Assembly: GCA_002419215.1 (NCBI GenBank)
Contig: DIFQ01000139.1
Span: 227 to 64,226 of the forward strand
Source: Syntrophaceae bacterium UBA5744
GTDB taxonomy: Bacteria; Desulfobacterota; Syntrophia; Syntrophales; UBA2192
Reading direction: 5' to 3'
Length of the DNA stretch: 64,000 bases
Shown: positions 9,786 through 19,506 of the stretch, one piece after another
Layout of the letters: every line of letters begins with the position of its first letter
Position numbering within the stretch: the stretch's first letter is position 1
Program-made: the position numbers and the translations under genes
The notes under the pieces: model-generated
What the model was told of the DNA's origin: nothing
Databases searched by the model: none
Seen by the model: the letters and a program-made list of their open reading frames with translations, nothing else

Positions 9786-9885
9786 GGGTCTCGGGTCTCG
9801 GGTATAGGGTATAGGGAAGGAAGAAGATTATTTATAGACAAAATCCTATTCCATCCCGATACCCGAGTCCCGATACCCGATACCC
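9786..9885. repeat. 100-nt heptad palindromic element, copy 1 of a near-identical pair
   Basis: The left arm, 9786-9816, and right arm, 9855-9885, are 31 nt each, with four heptads plus a closing triplet. The 38-nt spacer is identical, except for one base, to that of the element at 13053-13152. The copies therefore descend from one element. Confidence 0.9.
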
Positions 9886-9911
9886 CTCTTCATCTGCCGG
9901 TACCCTTTCTT

Positions 9912-11209
9912 TCACAGTTCATTATACTTGATCTCCCCCCCCACGATCGTGAGGACCGCCTTGGCCGGGAGCTTCCAGCCGTTGAAGGGCGAGTTGCGGC
10001 TCTTCGAACGAAATGTCCCGATGTCCACCGTCCAGGACTTCCTGGGGTCGATGACGGTCACGTCGGCATCGGCGCCCTTCTTGAGCGTTCCCTTCGGGAT
10101 CCGCAGAACGCGGGCGGCATTCACCGTCATCCGGGCGATCAGCTCCGACGGGGTCAGCAAACCCTCCTCGACGAGCTTCCAGCAAAGCCCGAGCGAGGTC
10201 TCAAGGCCGACCATGCCGTTTGCGGCATACTCGAACTCCACCTCCTTCTCGATGGCCGAGTGGGGCGCGTGGTCGCTGGCAATGACCTCGATCGTGCCGT
10301 CGCGGAGCCCCGCCCGGACGGCGGCCACGTCCTCGGCGCTGCGAAGCGGCGGGTTCACCTTGTAGGCAGTCTCGAAGCCCTTGAGGGCCTCGTCGTTCAG
10401 CAGCAGGTAATGGGGAGCCGTCTCGGCCGTCACCTTCACGCCGCGCTCCCGGGCCTGCCGGATGATGCGCACGGCGCCGGCGGAGCTGACGTGGCAGATG
10501 TGGACGGAGGTGCCCACGTACTCGGCGATCAGGATGTCGCGCATCACCATGATGTCCTCGGAGATCGTGGGGATCCCGGGCATGCCCAGTTCCGTCGAGG
10601 CGAGCCCTTCGTTCATGAGGCCCCCCTTCGAGAGCTGCAGCTCCTCGCAGTGCGCGACGATGGGCAGTTCGAGGGAATGGGCGTATTCCAGGGCGCGTTT
10701 CATGAGCCCCGCGTGCATGACGGGCTTGCCGTCATCGGAGAAGCCCGCCGCGCCTGCCTCCTTGAGATCGCCGAACTCGGCGAGGTTCTTCCCCTCGGAG
10801 CCCATGCTGACTGCGGCAATCGGGTAGACGTTGGCAAGATTGGCCTTCTGGGCCTGCCTCAGGATGAACTCCGTCACGGAGCGGTTGTCGTTCACGGGGT
10901 TGGTGTTGGGCATGCAGGCAATCGAGGTGAAGCCGCCCGCCACGGCAGCCGCGCACCCCGACTCGACGGTTTCCTTGTATTCGTAACCGGGCTCCCGCAG
11001 GTGCGTGTGGATGTCGATGAGCCCGGGGACGACGAGCTTTCCCTTGAGATCCAGGACCGTGATTCCCGGGTCCTTTTTCTTTCCCTTTCCGTCGTCGCCG
11101 AGGTTGCGGCCCACCGCGGCGATCCTGCCGCCCTCGATGAGGATGTCCAGGATGTCGTCGATCTTCTGGGAGGGGTCGATCACCCTTCCGCCTCTGAGCA
11201 GCGTTGTCA

Positions 11210-11213
<4 letters not shown>
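9912..11213 (-). CDS. pyrC: Dihydroorotase (class I type)
   Basis: The enzyme catalyses reversible cyclisation of carbamoyl-aspartate to dihydroorotate in pyrimidine synthesis. The 433-residue length and the metal-binding DIHTHLREPGYEYKETVESG segment (near residues 63-82), the HCEE and HVSS histidine motifs and the SDHAPH motif mark the long class I form. It starts with an ATG that overlaps the pyrB stop codon (ATGA), so it is translationally coupled to pyrB in the pyrR-pyrB-pyrC operon. Expression should follow the upstream PyrR attenuator. Confidence 0.96.
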
Positions 11214-12130
<917 letters not shown>

Positions 12131-12242
12131 GTCAAACCCCGATGGATGAATCCATGAGAACGATCAGCTTGGAATTTCTTGCTGTTCTCCGAAGGCCGCA
12201 GGATTTCGTCTCACGGTGCGGGGTTTGATCTGTCTTTTCCAC

Positions 12243-12273
12243 CCCTGGACCCTGAACCCTTGACCCTGTACCC
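12243..12273. repeat. Heptad array (single arm) after pyrR
   Basis: There are four CCCNNNN heptads plus CCC, 31 nt, 10 nt downstream of the pyrR stop codon in the pyrR-pyrB gap. The units (CCCTGGA, CCCTGAA, CCCTTGA, CCCTGTA) differ from the GATA/TATA type seen elsewhere but keep the 7-nt period and length. No partner arm is visible. Confidence 0.7.
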
Positions 12274-12283
12274 GGCCTGTCCG

Positions 12284-12823
12284 CTAAAAGGTTTCCTCGA
12301 TGATGACTGCGTCCGAGGTCTTGCGCTTCGAGAGCTTGACGAGGACCTCCTCCGACTGCGACGAGGGGAGATTCTTCCCGACGAAGTCGGCCCGGATCGG
12401 GATCTCGCGATGACCACGGTCGATGAGCACGGCAAGCTCGATGAGCCTGGGCCTGCCGAAGTCCATCAGCGCATCCATGGCCGCCCGGATGGTCCTTCCC
12501 GTGAAGAGAACGTCGTCGACGAGGACGACCTTCCTGCCGTTGAGCGAGAAGGGGATGTCCGTCTTGCCGAGTGCGCGCTGCTTTCCGGACCTCATGATGT
12601 CGTCCCGGTAAAGCGTGATGTCGAGCTTTCCCACGGGGATCGGGACCCCCTCGATGGCGGAGATCTTTTTGCCCAGGCGCTCTGCCAGCAGGATCCCGCC
12701 CGTCTGGATCCCGATCAGGACGAGGTCCTCGACCCCCTTGTTCTTCTCGAGGATCTGGTAGGCGACCCGCGTGAGCGAGCGCTCTATCCCCTCGGCATCC
12801 ATGACGACCTTTCGCTTTTTCAT
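12284..12823 (-). CDS. pyrR: Bifunctional pyr operon regulator / uracil phosphoribosyltransferase PyrR
   Basis: PyrR binds UMP/UTP and the pyr leader RNA to favour termination, and has weak uracil phosphoribosyltransferase activity. The 179-residue protein starts MKKRKVVMDAEGIERSLTRV, has the PRPP loop VVLVDDVLFTGRTIRAAMDA (near 97-116) and the usual C-terminal region. The frame is open further upstream, but the ATG at 12823 has a GGAGAGGGGAAAGG ribosome binding site and the extension would run through the terminator. It is the first gene of the operon and sits directly below its own attenuator. Confidence 0.95.
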   Translation of the reverse strand: MKKRKVVMDAEGIERSLTRVAYQILEKNKGVEDLVLIGIQTGGILLAERLGKKISAIEGVPIPVGKLDITLYRDDIMRSGKQRALGKTDIPFSLNGRKVVLVDDVLFTGRTIRAAMDALMDFGRPRLIELAVLIDRGHREIPIRADFVGKNLPSSQSEEVLVKLSKRKTSDAVIIEETF

Positions 12824-12868
12824 GCCTTTCCCCTCTCCGGTCTTAAGCCCCGCGACCGCCCGGAGGCC

Positions 12869-12900
12869 AAAAAAAAACCTTCCCGTCTCACCCGGGAAGG
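12869..12900 (-). terminator. Intrinsic terminator of the pyr attenuator
   Basis: On the minus strand the perfect 8-bp stem CCTTCCCG / CGGGAAGG with a 7-nt loop (GGTGAGA) is followed by nine T residues (12869-12877 on the plus strand read as A9). It lies 46 nt before the pyrR ATG. Confidence 0.92.
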
Positions 12901-12983
12901 TCCTTCGTCTTCGGCCTGCAGGAACCAATTTTTACAGTCATGGGAGCGACCTTTTTCAATCTCTCAGGATTGCTCTTAAAAGG
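12869..12983 (-). promoter_or_regulatory. PyrR-dependent transcription attenuator (pyr leader)
   Basis: Read on the minus strand, the PyrR binding loop has lower stem CCTTTT (12978-12983) with AAAAGG, a purine bulge, upper stem CAATC/GATTG (12968-12972 with 12957-12961) and hexaloop CTGAGA (12962-12967). The segment AATCCTGAGAGATT matches the known PyrR consensus ARUCCNGNGAGGYU except at one base. AAGGTC just after the loop can pair with GACCTT (near 12897-12902), which overlaps the 5' arm of the terminator. This gives the three mutually exclusive structures of PyrR attenuation. High UMP would stabilise the binding loop and cause termination. Confidence 0.9.
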
Positions 12984-13052
12984 CGTTGAACGTATATAGC
13001 AGACGGGGGGCGGATGAGTCAAGAAATCCGTAAAGACGGCCGGTGAAGAAGG

Positions 13053-13152
13053 GGGGATAGGGTCTTGGGTATAGGGTATAGGGAAGGAAGAAGATTATTT
13101 ATAGACAAAGTCCTATTCCATCCCGAGACCCGAGACCCGAGACCCGATACCC
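13053..13152. repeat. 100-nt heptad palindromic element, copy 2 of a near-identical pair
   Basis: The arms are 13053-13083 and 13122-13152, 31 nt each. The 38-nt spacer differs at one base from the copy at 9786-9885. The element lies between the divergent pyr and tol operons. Confidence 0.9.
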
Positions 13153-13169
13153 CTCTTCACGTGCTGAGT

Positions 13170-13207
13170 CCCGACACCCGAAACCCTGTCCCCTGAACCC
13201 GTTGCCC
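13170..13207. repeat. Additional heptad array
   Basis: The array has four CCCNNNN heptads plus CCC (13170-13200), then one more heptad. It lies directly after the 100-nt element. The units (CCCGACA, CCCGAAA, CCCTGTC, CCCTGAA) differ in sequence from the adjoining element but keep the period. Confidence 0.65.
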
Positions 13208-13234
13208 TGTGCTGCGCACGGCGCGAAAAGGGTG

Positions 13235-13263
13235 TTGACATCGCAGGCGATATCCATTACAGA
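13235..13263 (+). promoter_or_regulatory. Candidate sigma-70 promoter of the tol operon
   Basis: TTGACA (13235-13240) matches the -35 consensus exactly. With a 17-nt spacer the -10 would be TACAGA (13258-13263), a partial match. It is about 110 nt before the tolQ start and just after the repeat elements. Confidence 0.45.
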
Positions 13264-13374
13264 TAGGCCACTTTATATCCTTGCCGGGGCTGTTCAAAGG
13301 CGATGGATGCGACGGGTCGCTCCATCGTCTCATCGCATCTGGGGCAACAGCCCGGTCTGACCCGGAGGTCGTCA

Positions 13375-14124
13375 ATGGGTACACTCTTTGCGGTTTCCGC
13401 CGTGGACTTCGGGGGGGAATTCCGGGGGAATCTCCTCCAGATGGTCGTCGATGCGGGACCGATGGTGCAGTTCGTCCTGCTTCTGCTGCTTGTCTTCTCC
13501 ATCGTTTCCTGGGCCATCATCCTGATGAAGTACCGCCTCGTCTCGAAGACGGAGAAGGAAAACAACCTGTTCCTCGACGCCTACATGAATTCGAGCAAGC
13601 TCTCGGACGTGATGCCCGAGTCGAAGCGATACCCCAACTCCACGATCGCGGAAGTCTTCCGGGCCGGCTATCTCGAACTGGGGAAGATCAACAGGGCCCC
13701 GAAGGGGACGTCGCAGGATCTTCTGGATCCCTCGGGATCGGCAACCATCGAGATGAAAGGGCTCGACAATGTGGAGCGAGCCCTCCACCGGGCCTGCAGC
13801 ACCGAGTCCTCCAAGCTGGAGAGCCTTCTCGGGTTTCTGGCCACGACGGGAAGCGCCTGCCCCTTCATCGGCCTTTTCGGCACCGTCTGGGGCATCATGA
13901 ATGCCTTCCGCGGCATCGGCGCCCGCGGGTCGGCCACCCTTGCCGTGGTGGCGCCCGGCATCTCCGAGGCCCTCGTCGCCACCGCCTTCGGCCTTGCGGC
14001 GGCCATCCCGGCAGTGGTATTCTACAATTACTACCTGAACCGCATCCGGAACATCTCCCTGGAGATGGACAATTTCGCTTCCGAGTTTCTCAACATCATC
14101 GAGAGGCATTACCTGCAGAAATAG
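13375..14124 (+). CDS. tolQ: Tol-Pal system inner-membrane protein TolQ (MotA/TolQ/ExbB family)
   Basis: TolQ forms the pentameric proton channel that, with TolR, energises TolA. The 249-residue protein starts MGTLFAVSAVDFGGEF, with GGAGG 7 nt upstream; an in-frame upstream ATG at 13303 lacks such a site. Three membrane segments are visible (about residues 21-44, 137-160 and 178-200), and the cytoplasmic loop lies between the first and second. It is the first of six genes in tolQ-tolR-tolA-tolB-pal-cpoB order; tolR follows after 3 nt. Confidence 0.94.
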   Translation: MGTLFAVSAVDFGGEFRGNLLQMVVDAGPMVQFVLLLLLVFSIVSWAIILMKYRLVSKTEKENNLFLDAYMNSSKLSDVMPESKRYPNSTIAEVFRAGYLELGKINRAPKGTSQDLLDPSGSATIEMKGLDNVERALHRACSTESSKLESLLGFLATTGSACPFIGLFGTVWGIMNAFRGIGARGSATLAVVAPGISEALVATAFGLAAAIPAVVFYNYYLNRIRNISLEMDNFASEFLNIIERHYLQK

Positions 14125-14127
14125 GCC

Positions 14128-14549
<422 letters not shown>

Positions 14550-14553
<4 letters not shown>

Positions 14554-15278
14554 CGGTGAAAATCCTCAGATGGAGAAGTGGCGGCGCATCCAGCCTGAAC
14601 ACGGCCATCCTGCTTTCGCTTCTCATTCACGCCATTGCCCTCTCCGTGCTCTTCTTTTCCCCTGCCTTTCCCTCGCGGACATGGACCTTCGGGCCGGCTT
14701 ACTCCGTGGACCTGGTGAGCGCCCCGGCCAGCCTGGGCAAGAGCGCCACGACGGCCCTATCACGGGAGGTCATGAGCGCGGCTCTCAAGGAGAGCGCGAG
14801 GGACAATGCCATCGTCCTCAAGAAGAGCATCGTCACGAAGACCCCCACGCCCCTGCTCAAGTCGGATACGCCGTCGAAGAAACAGGACGCGGCGAGGCTC
14901 AACCAGGCCATCGACGAGATGCGAAGGAAAGCCGAATCCGAGGAGGCAGGCGGCCAGCCTTTTTCCGGACAGGGCAACACGGCTTCGCTGATGAACCAGT
15001 ACTATGCCCAGATCTGGTCCAAGGTCCGGCAGAACTGGGCCCTGCCGCAGAGCATCCTGGCCGACAAGAATCTCGAGGCCGTCCTCGACGTGAGGGTCCT
15101 GCGCAACGGCCAGGTGACCGAGATCCGCTTCGAGAAGCGCTCGGGAAACAACTATTTCGACCAGTCGGCATACCGGGCGATCCGGAAATCGGACCCTTTC
15201 CCGCCGCTGCCGTCCTGGATCCAGGATGCGAGCGTGGATCTGGGAATTCGGTTCCGCTCGGCGGATTATCGCCGCTGA
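14550..15278 (+). CDS. tolA: TolA/TonB-family energy-transducing protein
   Basis: The 242-residue protein has one N-terminal transmembrane helix (about 17-38, LNTAILLSLLIHAIALSVLF), a lysine/alanine-rich helical linker (about 60-130) and a C-terminal TolA/TonB domain (about 145-240, with YYAQIWSKVRQNWALP). It spans the periplasm to reach TolB and Pal. It is much shorter than E. coli TolA because the helical domain II is reduced. The start ATG overlaps the tolR stop by 4 nt. A 241-nt gap with an octad palindrome separates it from tolB. Confidence 0.9.
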
Positions 15279-15332
15279 TCGGTCGCTCGATCTTTTGCGG
15301 CGCTGGGCGTTCAGCATAGAGGTCACGTTTGT

Positions 15333-15428
15333 GAAGATCGGAAGATCGGAAGTTAAGAAGATCGGATTCAGATAAAGAAGTGAATATTTTCCAATCCGCT
15401 CTTCGGCTCTTCTTCACTTCCTAACTTC
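15333..15428. repeat. Octad palindromic element, GAAGNNNN family
   Basis: The left arm, 15333-15364, has four GAAGNNNN units (GAAGATCG three times, GAAGTTAA once). The right arm, 15397-15428, has four NNNNCTTC units. Both are 32 nt. The element sits between tolA and tolB inside the operon. Confidence 0.85.
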
Positions 15429-15519
15429 GCGTTCTTTCGAGCACCGTGCTGTCGATGGAGGCAAACCATCCAGGCACGTTGCCGGTGAGATAAAGAAAAT
15501 CGGGAGGTTTGAAGATACG

Positions 15520-16839
15520 ATGAGAAGAAACAGCATCGTTCTTTTTTTTGTGTTCGTCCTCTGGCTTGCTGCGATGGTGCCTGCGGCGGACGGCAAGGTC
15601 TACATCAACATCGACTCCCCCTCGGCTCAGAAATTCCCCATCGCCATCACCCCGTTCAAGAACATGAACAACGCGAGCAGCCAGGAGAGCCTTTCGCCCT
15701 GGTTTGCCGACACGCTCGGGAAGACGCTGGAGATCACGGGGTTCTTCAACATCCTCGACCGCAAGGGCTTTCTCGTCGACCAGACCAGGCTCGGCATCTC
15801 CACGGAGAACATCCAGTTTCCGGCCTGGACGGGCATCGGCGCCGAGTCGCTCGTGACGGGCGGGTTCACCGTGAGCGGCCGCGACCTCACCCTGGAGTGC
15901 CGCCTCTTCGACGTCGTGCAGGGAAAGCTCATCGTGGGAAAGCGTTACACGGGCAAGGTGGAAGAGCGCAAGGAGATGATCGTGCGGTTTGCCCAGGAGA
16001 TCCTCGTGGCCCTGACGGGCGAAAAGGGTCTCTTTGACACCAAGATCGCCTTTACCGGCAAGAGGGGCGGCTCGTCGGAGATCCATTACGTCAACTTCGA
16101 CGGCACGGAGCCGGTGAAGCTCACGAACTACCACTCCATCACGCTCTCGCCGAAGTGGTCGCCCGACGGCAAGCAGATTTCGTTTCTTTCCTACAAGGAC
16201 GGCGCCCCCGACCTCCATGTCATGGATCTCAACCGCCGGACGACACGGAAGATCCTCTCCACGGGCCGTCTCAATCTTCCCGCGACCTGGTCGACAGACT
16301 CGAAACGGATGCTCGTGACCTCGAGCAAGGACGGCAGCGAGGACATCTACATCCTCAATCTCGCCGACAGCCGTATGACGAGGCTGACCAACGACCCGGC
16401 CATTGACGTTTCGCCCACCTGGTCCCCCGACGGCAAGCAGATCGCTTTTGTCTCGGACCGGGGAGGCACGCCACAGATCTACGTCATGGACGCAACGGGC
16501 GCCAATGTCCGGAGGCTCACCTTCGAGGGGGGCTACAACACTTCGCCGGCCTGGCATCCCCGTTCCAATCGCATCGCCTACGAGGGCCGGGCCGGCGGGA
16601 CCTTCCAGGTCATGGTCCTGGAGACCGAGGGCGGCACCCCCGTCCAGCTTACGACCAACGGCCGCTGCGAAAACCCCGCCTGGTCCCCCGACGGGCGCTA
16701 CATCGCCTTTGTTTCTCGGCTGGGCGGCAAGTCCAGGGTCTGCGTCATGAACTCCAACGGCACCAACGTGCGCGTGATCCACGAGGGACTCGATGCCTAC
16801 GTGTCCCCCACGTGGTCTCCCCACTTAAATTTCTATTGA
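15520..16839 (+). CDS. tolB: Tol-Pal system beta-propeller protein TolB
   Basis: TolB is a periplasmic protein that binds Pal and TolA. The 439-residue precursor has an N-terminal signal peptide (residues 1-25, with IVLFFVFVLWLAAMVPAADG), the TolB N-terminal domain (about 27-160) and a six-blade propeller built of PD40/WD40-like repeats with WSPDGK(Q/R)I motifs (about 200-435). The ATG is the only sensible start. It lies downstream of tolA after the octad palindrome and upstream of pal. Confidence 0.96.
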   Translation: MRRNSIVLFFVFVLWLAAMVPAADGKVYINIDSPSAQKFPIAITPFKNMNNASSQESLSPWFADTLGKTLEITGFFNILDRKGFLVDQTRLGISTENIQFPAWTGIGAESLVTGGFTVSGRDLTLECRLFDVVQGKLIVGKRYTGKVEERKEMIVRFAQEILVALTGEKGLFDTKIAFTGKRGGSSEIHYVNFDGTEPVKLTNYHSITLSPKWSPDGKQISFLSYKDGAPDLHVMDLNRRTTRKILSTGRLNLPATWSTDSKRMLVTSSKDGSEDIYILNLADSRMTRLTNDPAIDVSPTWSPDGKQIAFVSDRGGTPQIYVMDATGANVRRLTFEGGYNTSPAWHPRSNRIAYEGRAGGTFQVMVLETEGGTPVQLTTNGRCENPAWSPDGRYIAFVSRLGGKSRVCVMNSNGTNVRVIHEGLDAYVSPTWSPHLNFY

Positions 16840-16936
16840 CGATACCGGAGGTATGGTTTAAGACAGTCTCGTCAAAAGCAAACACCTTACGGGCACTTGC
16901 CTGATCTTGCCCGCAGGGTTCAAAGGAGGAATGTCA

Positions 16937-17521
16937 ATGAGACGATACGGGATCCTTCTGGCGGTATTCATGGCGTTCGTGCTGGCCGTCACGCTGACAA
17001 GCGGGTGCAGCACCCCGAAGAAGGCCACGAAGGAGGATGTGACGAAATCCGGGACGAAACCGGGGCTTTCGGATGAGGAACTGGCCAAGCAGCGGGCCGA
17101 ACAGGAAGCCCGTGAACGGGCCCTGCGCGAGCAGGCCATTCGGGACCAGGAGGCCCGCGACAGGGCGGCGGCAGCCGAGGCGGCCAGCCTGAAGGATCTC
17201 TCGCGGATCTATTTCGATTTCGACCGTGCGGAACTCAGCAGCGAAGCCCGAGAGATCCTGGGCAAGGTGGCCGCTCAGCTCAAGGCAAGCCCGAAGAAGG
17301 CCCTCACGATCGAAGGCAACTGCGACGACCGAGGCACCAACGAATACAACCTCGCCCTCGGCCAGCAAAGGGCGGATGCGGCGGCCCGCTATCTCCAGAA
17401 CCTCGGGATCGACCGCAAGCGGATCAAGACCATCAGCTATGGCGAGGAGCGCCCGGTCTGCTCGGAGGCGACGGAGGCCTGCTGGCACAAGAATCGCAAC
17501 GCGACCTTCGTTTACCGATAG
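16937..17521 (+). CDS. pal: Peptidoglycan-associated lipoprotein Pal
   Basis: Pal anchors the outer membrane to peptidoglycan. The 194-residue precursor starts MRRYGILLAVFMAFVLAV and has the lipobox LTSGC (cysteine near residue 24). A charged helical linker (about 45-85) precedes the OmpA-like domain (about 90-194), which contains YFDFDRAEL and the peptidoglycan-binding NCDDRGTNEYNLALGQQRA motif. AAAGGAGGA lies 6 nt before this ATG; two earlier in-frame ATGs would delay the signal peptide. Confidence 0.95.
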   Translation: MRRYGILLAVFMAFVLAVTLTSGCSTPKKATKEDVTKSGTKPGLSDEELAKQRAEQEARERALREQAIRDQEARDRAAAAEAASLKDLSRIYFDFDRAELSSEAREILGKVAAQLKASPKKALTIEGNCDDRGTNEYNLALGQQRADAAARYLQNLGIDRKRIKTISYGEERPVCSEATEACWHKNRNATFVYR

Positions 17522-17549
17522 AAAGCAGCTCGCCATGGGAGGTCTCACC

Positions 17550-18380
17550 GTGAAAAAAACGATCATCCTTCTGATTCCGCTTTTCCTTCTCTGGATAGGC
17601 GGTTGCGCCACGACCGACGATCTGAAGAAGACGCAACGGGACTACGACAGCAAGATCACGTCCCAGCGATCGGACGTGGAAAAGCTCCAGGCCCGGCTCG
17701 ATGCGCTCGAGAAGAACTACGGCGAGACGACAAAAGATTTGAGGAAGAATCAGGCCGATCTGGGCGCCGACTTCGGCAGCATCCGGGACAGCGTCCAGAC
17801 CATGCGGGGCCAGGTCGAGGAGATGAACAAGGAATTCTCCGGCCTGGGAAAGGGACAGAACATCAAGAGCCGCCTGGACGACATGTCCTTCCGGATCGGC
17901 TACATCGAGAACTTCCTCGGCATTGCGAAGAAGGAAACCCCCAACGGCGCGAAGGTCGAAGGGCAGGGCGTCGGCGCAGCCGAGGCGCCGGGGGCGCCGA
18001 AAAACGACGTGGAGGCGGCCTACAACGCCTGCTACAAGACCTTCAAGGAAGGCCAGTACGTCAAGGCCCGGGAGGAGTTCGTAACATTCCTGAAGCAGCA
18101 TCCCAAGACGGCCTATTCGGACAACGCCCAGTTCTGGGTCGGTGAGACCTGGTACGTCGAGGAGAAGTATGAAAGGGCCATCGTGGAGTACGAGAAAGTC
18201 GTGAAGGATTACCCCTCGGGCGACAAGGTCCCGTACGCGCTCCTGAAGCAGGGAATGGCTTTCCAGAAGCTCGGCGACAAGGCGAGCGCCCGGATCGTCT
18301 ACAACCAGATCATCAAGAAATACCCCAATACCAACCAGGCGCGGGTGGCCAAGGCCAAGCTTTCGGAGTTGAAAAAGTAA
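17550..18380 (+). CDS. cpoB: Cell division coordinator CpoB (YbgF) lipoprotein-like
   Basis: CpoB links Tol-Pal to septal peptidoglycan synthesis in the periplasm. The 276-residue product starts at a GTG with GGGAGGTC 5 nt upstream. It has a signal peptide with lipobox WIGGC (cysteine near residue 19), a coiled-coil region (about 30-115) and a C-terminal TPR block (about 150-275, AYNACYKTFKEGQYVKAREE onward). E. coli CpoB is a soluble protein; the lipobox suggests a membrane-anchored version. It is the last gene of the tol operon. Confidence 0.92.
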   Translation: MKKTIILLIPLFLLWIGGCATTDDLKKTQRDYDSKITSQRSDVEKLQARLDALEKNYGETTKDLRKNQADLGADFGSIRDSVQTMRGQVEEMNKEFSGLGKGQNIKSRLDDMSFRIGYIENFLGIAKKETPNGAKVEGQGVGAAEAPGAPKNDVEAAYNACYKTFKEGQYVKAREEFVTFLKQHPKTAYSDNAQFWVGETWYVEEKYERAIVEYEKVVKDYPSGDKVPYALLKQGMAFQKLGDKASARIVYNQIIKKYPNTNQARVAKAKLSELKK

Positions 18381-18385
18381 ACGCA

Positions 18386-18477
18386 GGGTACAGGGTATAG
18401 GGTATAGGGGCTGAAGGCGTTAAGATTGTTTTATAAAAGGAATCTTTCGCCACCCCGATACCCGAGTCCCGATACCC
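18386..18477. repeat. Heptad palindromic element (three-unit arms)
   Basis: The arms 18386-18409 and 18454-18477 each have three heptads plus a closing triplet (24 nt). The spacer contains an AAGATT/AATCTT hairpin. The element starts 6 nt after the cpoB stop codon. Confidence 0.8.
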
Positions 18478-18501
18478 TTCTTAACGACGGGACAGACCAA
18501 C

Positions 18502-18534
18502 AGGGCGCCGGCCGCAAGGCTGAGCGCCCTTCTT
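18502..18534 (+). terminator. Probable terminator after cpoB
   Basis: The 7-bp stem AGGGCGC (18502-18508) / GCGCCCT (18524-18530) is followed by TCTTAATT. It closes the tol operon against the convergent lipoprotein gene. Confidence 0.5.
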
Positions 18535-19345
18535 AATTGGACGTCTTGGGGGTTATTCCCGGTGGGGGCTTGAGGAGGAAGAAATCCGGGTCGTCGTCCC
18601 GCGAGACGAGTTCCATGTCCGCGTTGCGAAGGGAAAGACGGACCTTGGCCATCCCCTCCGTTTCGATCTCGATTCTGGCGGGCACGGTCAGCGAGCCCAC
18701 TTCCACGGCGTCGTGAAACAGGGCCCGGTATGCCGTGTTTCCATGACCGTCGGCGATTTCAATCTTCGCCAGGCGGCCCGTGACCGGATCGACCCACAGG
18801 GACTGGGCCCACGTGCCTTGTGCGTACACGTCGAGGCGGAAGCGGTTTCCGTCGATGGAGCCTTTCAGGCCCTTCGCGCTGAAGATCCCGGGGGGTTGGC
18901 CGTACAGGAGGGCCACGAGGTCCAGCGGTTTCACCGCGGGTGGGAAGATGCGCCGGATCGGCTCCGATGATTCCGTCCCGACCATAAACTCCCCCGAACG
19001 GGGCAGCAACATCCGGATTTCGGACCCCTTCACCGTGAGCATGAAGTCCGGCAGCCCGATGACCGAAAGATCTTCCAGGCGCAGGCAGTCGGGACGTTTC
19101 GCCGCCGCGGCGATCTTGAAGGTGTAGCGCTCACCGGGAAGGCTTGCCACGACATGAAGGATCCCGACGAGGGTCTTGCCGGGAGCGGCATCGGCGGTGA
19201 GTCTTTCGAAGAGAACTGCCGGGGGAGGCATGTCGGCTTCGGAGACGACCATCTCCTTTTCATGGGCGCACCCGGCCAGGGCCCCGATGAGGCAGCAGGC
19301 GACGAGCGTGATGGCGGATTTTCGTATGATCATGGATTTCAGCAT
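18533..19345 (-). CDS. LolB-like/DUF4292-type outer-membrane lipoprotein
   Basis: The 270-residue lipoprotein precursor has a signal peptide and lipobox LAGC (cysteine near residue 25, GALAGCAHE). The rest looks like the half-barrel LolA/LolB fold: an early FTFKI/LRLEDLSVIG strand pattern, a middle region that reads like a lipid-binding cavity, and a LWVDPVTGRLAKIEI segment. A role in lipoprotein sorting or envelope assembly is inferred from fold and context. It follows the TPR gene on the same strand, with an octad palindrome between them. The ATG at 19345 has no strong ribosome binding site; 19333 is an alternative. Confidence 0.7.
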   Translation of the reverse strand: MLKSMIIRKSAITLVACCLIGALAGCAHEKEMVVSEADMPPPAVLFERLTADAAPGKTLVGILHVVASLPGERYTFKIAAAAKRPDCLRLEDLSVIGLPDFMLTVKGSEIRMLLPRSGEFMVGTESSEPIRRIFPPAVKPLDLVALLYGQPPGIFSAKGLKGSIDGNRFRLDVYAQGTWAQSLWVDPVTGRLAKIEIADGHGNTAYRALFHDAVEVGSLTVPARIEIETEGMAKVRLSLRNADMELVSRDDDPDFFLLKPPPGITPKTSN

Positions 19346-19373
19346 CAAGTGAATCTTCGGATGCAGCGTTTAC

Positions 19374-19482
19374 GAAGAGCGGAAGATCGGAAGCGAGGAA
19401 GAGCGGACGAGAAATGAAACATGAAACGACGGTGATGTTTCTTTCTTATCCGCTCTTCCGCTCTTCTTCACTTCCTAACTTC
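19374..19482. repeat. Octad palindromic element, GAAGNNNN family
   Basis: The arms 19374-19405 (GAAGAGCG, GAAGATCG, GAAGCGAG, GAAGAGCG) and 19451-19482 (CGCTCTTC twice, TTCACTTC, CTAACTTC) are each exactly four octads. The element lies between the TPR gene and the lipoprotein gene. Confidence 0.88.
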
Positions 19483-19506
19483 TCAATCTAAGGGGCGGTG
19501 GACGCC

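Noticed and set aside
9761..9841. N-terminal extension of RecO
   Set aside because: The extra residues are translated heptad repeat sequence; homologues start at MKSTLKTRAIVL.
12824..12928. N-terminal extension of PyrR
   Set aside because: It runs through the attenuator terminator, and the ATG at 12823 has a good ribosome binding site.
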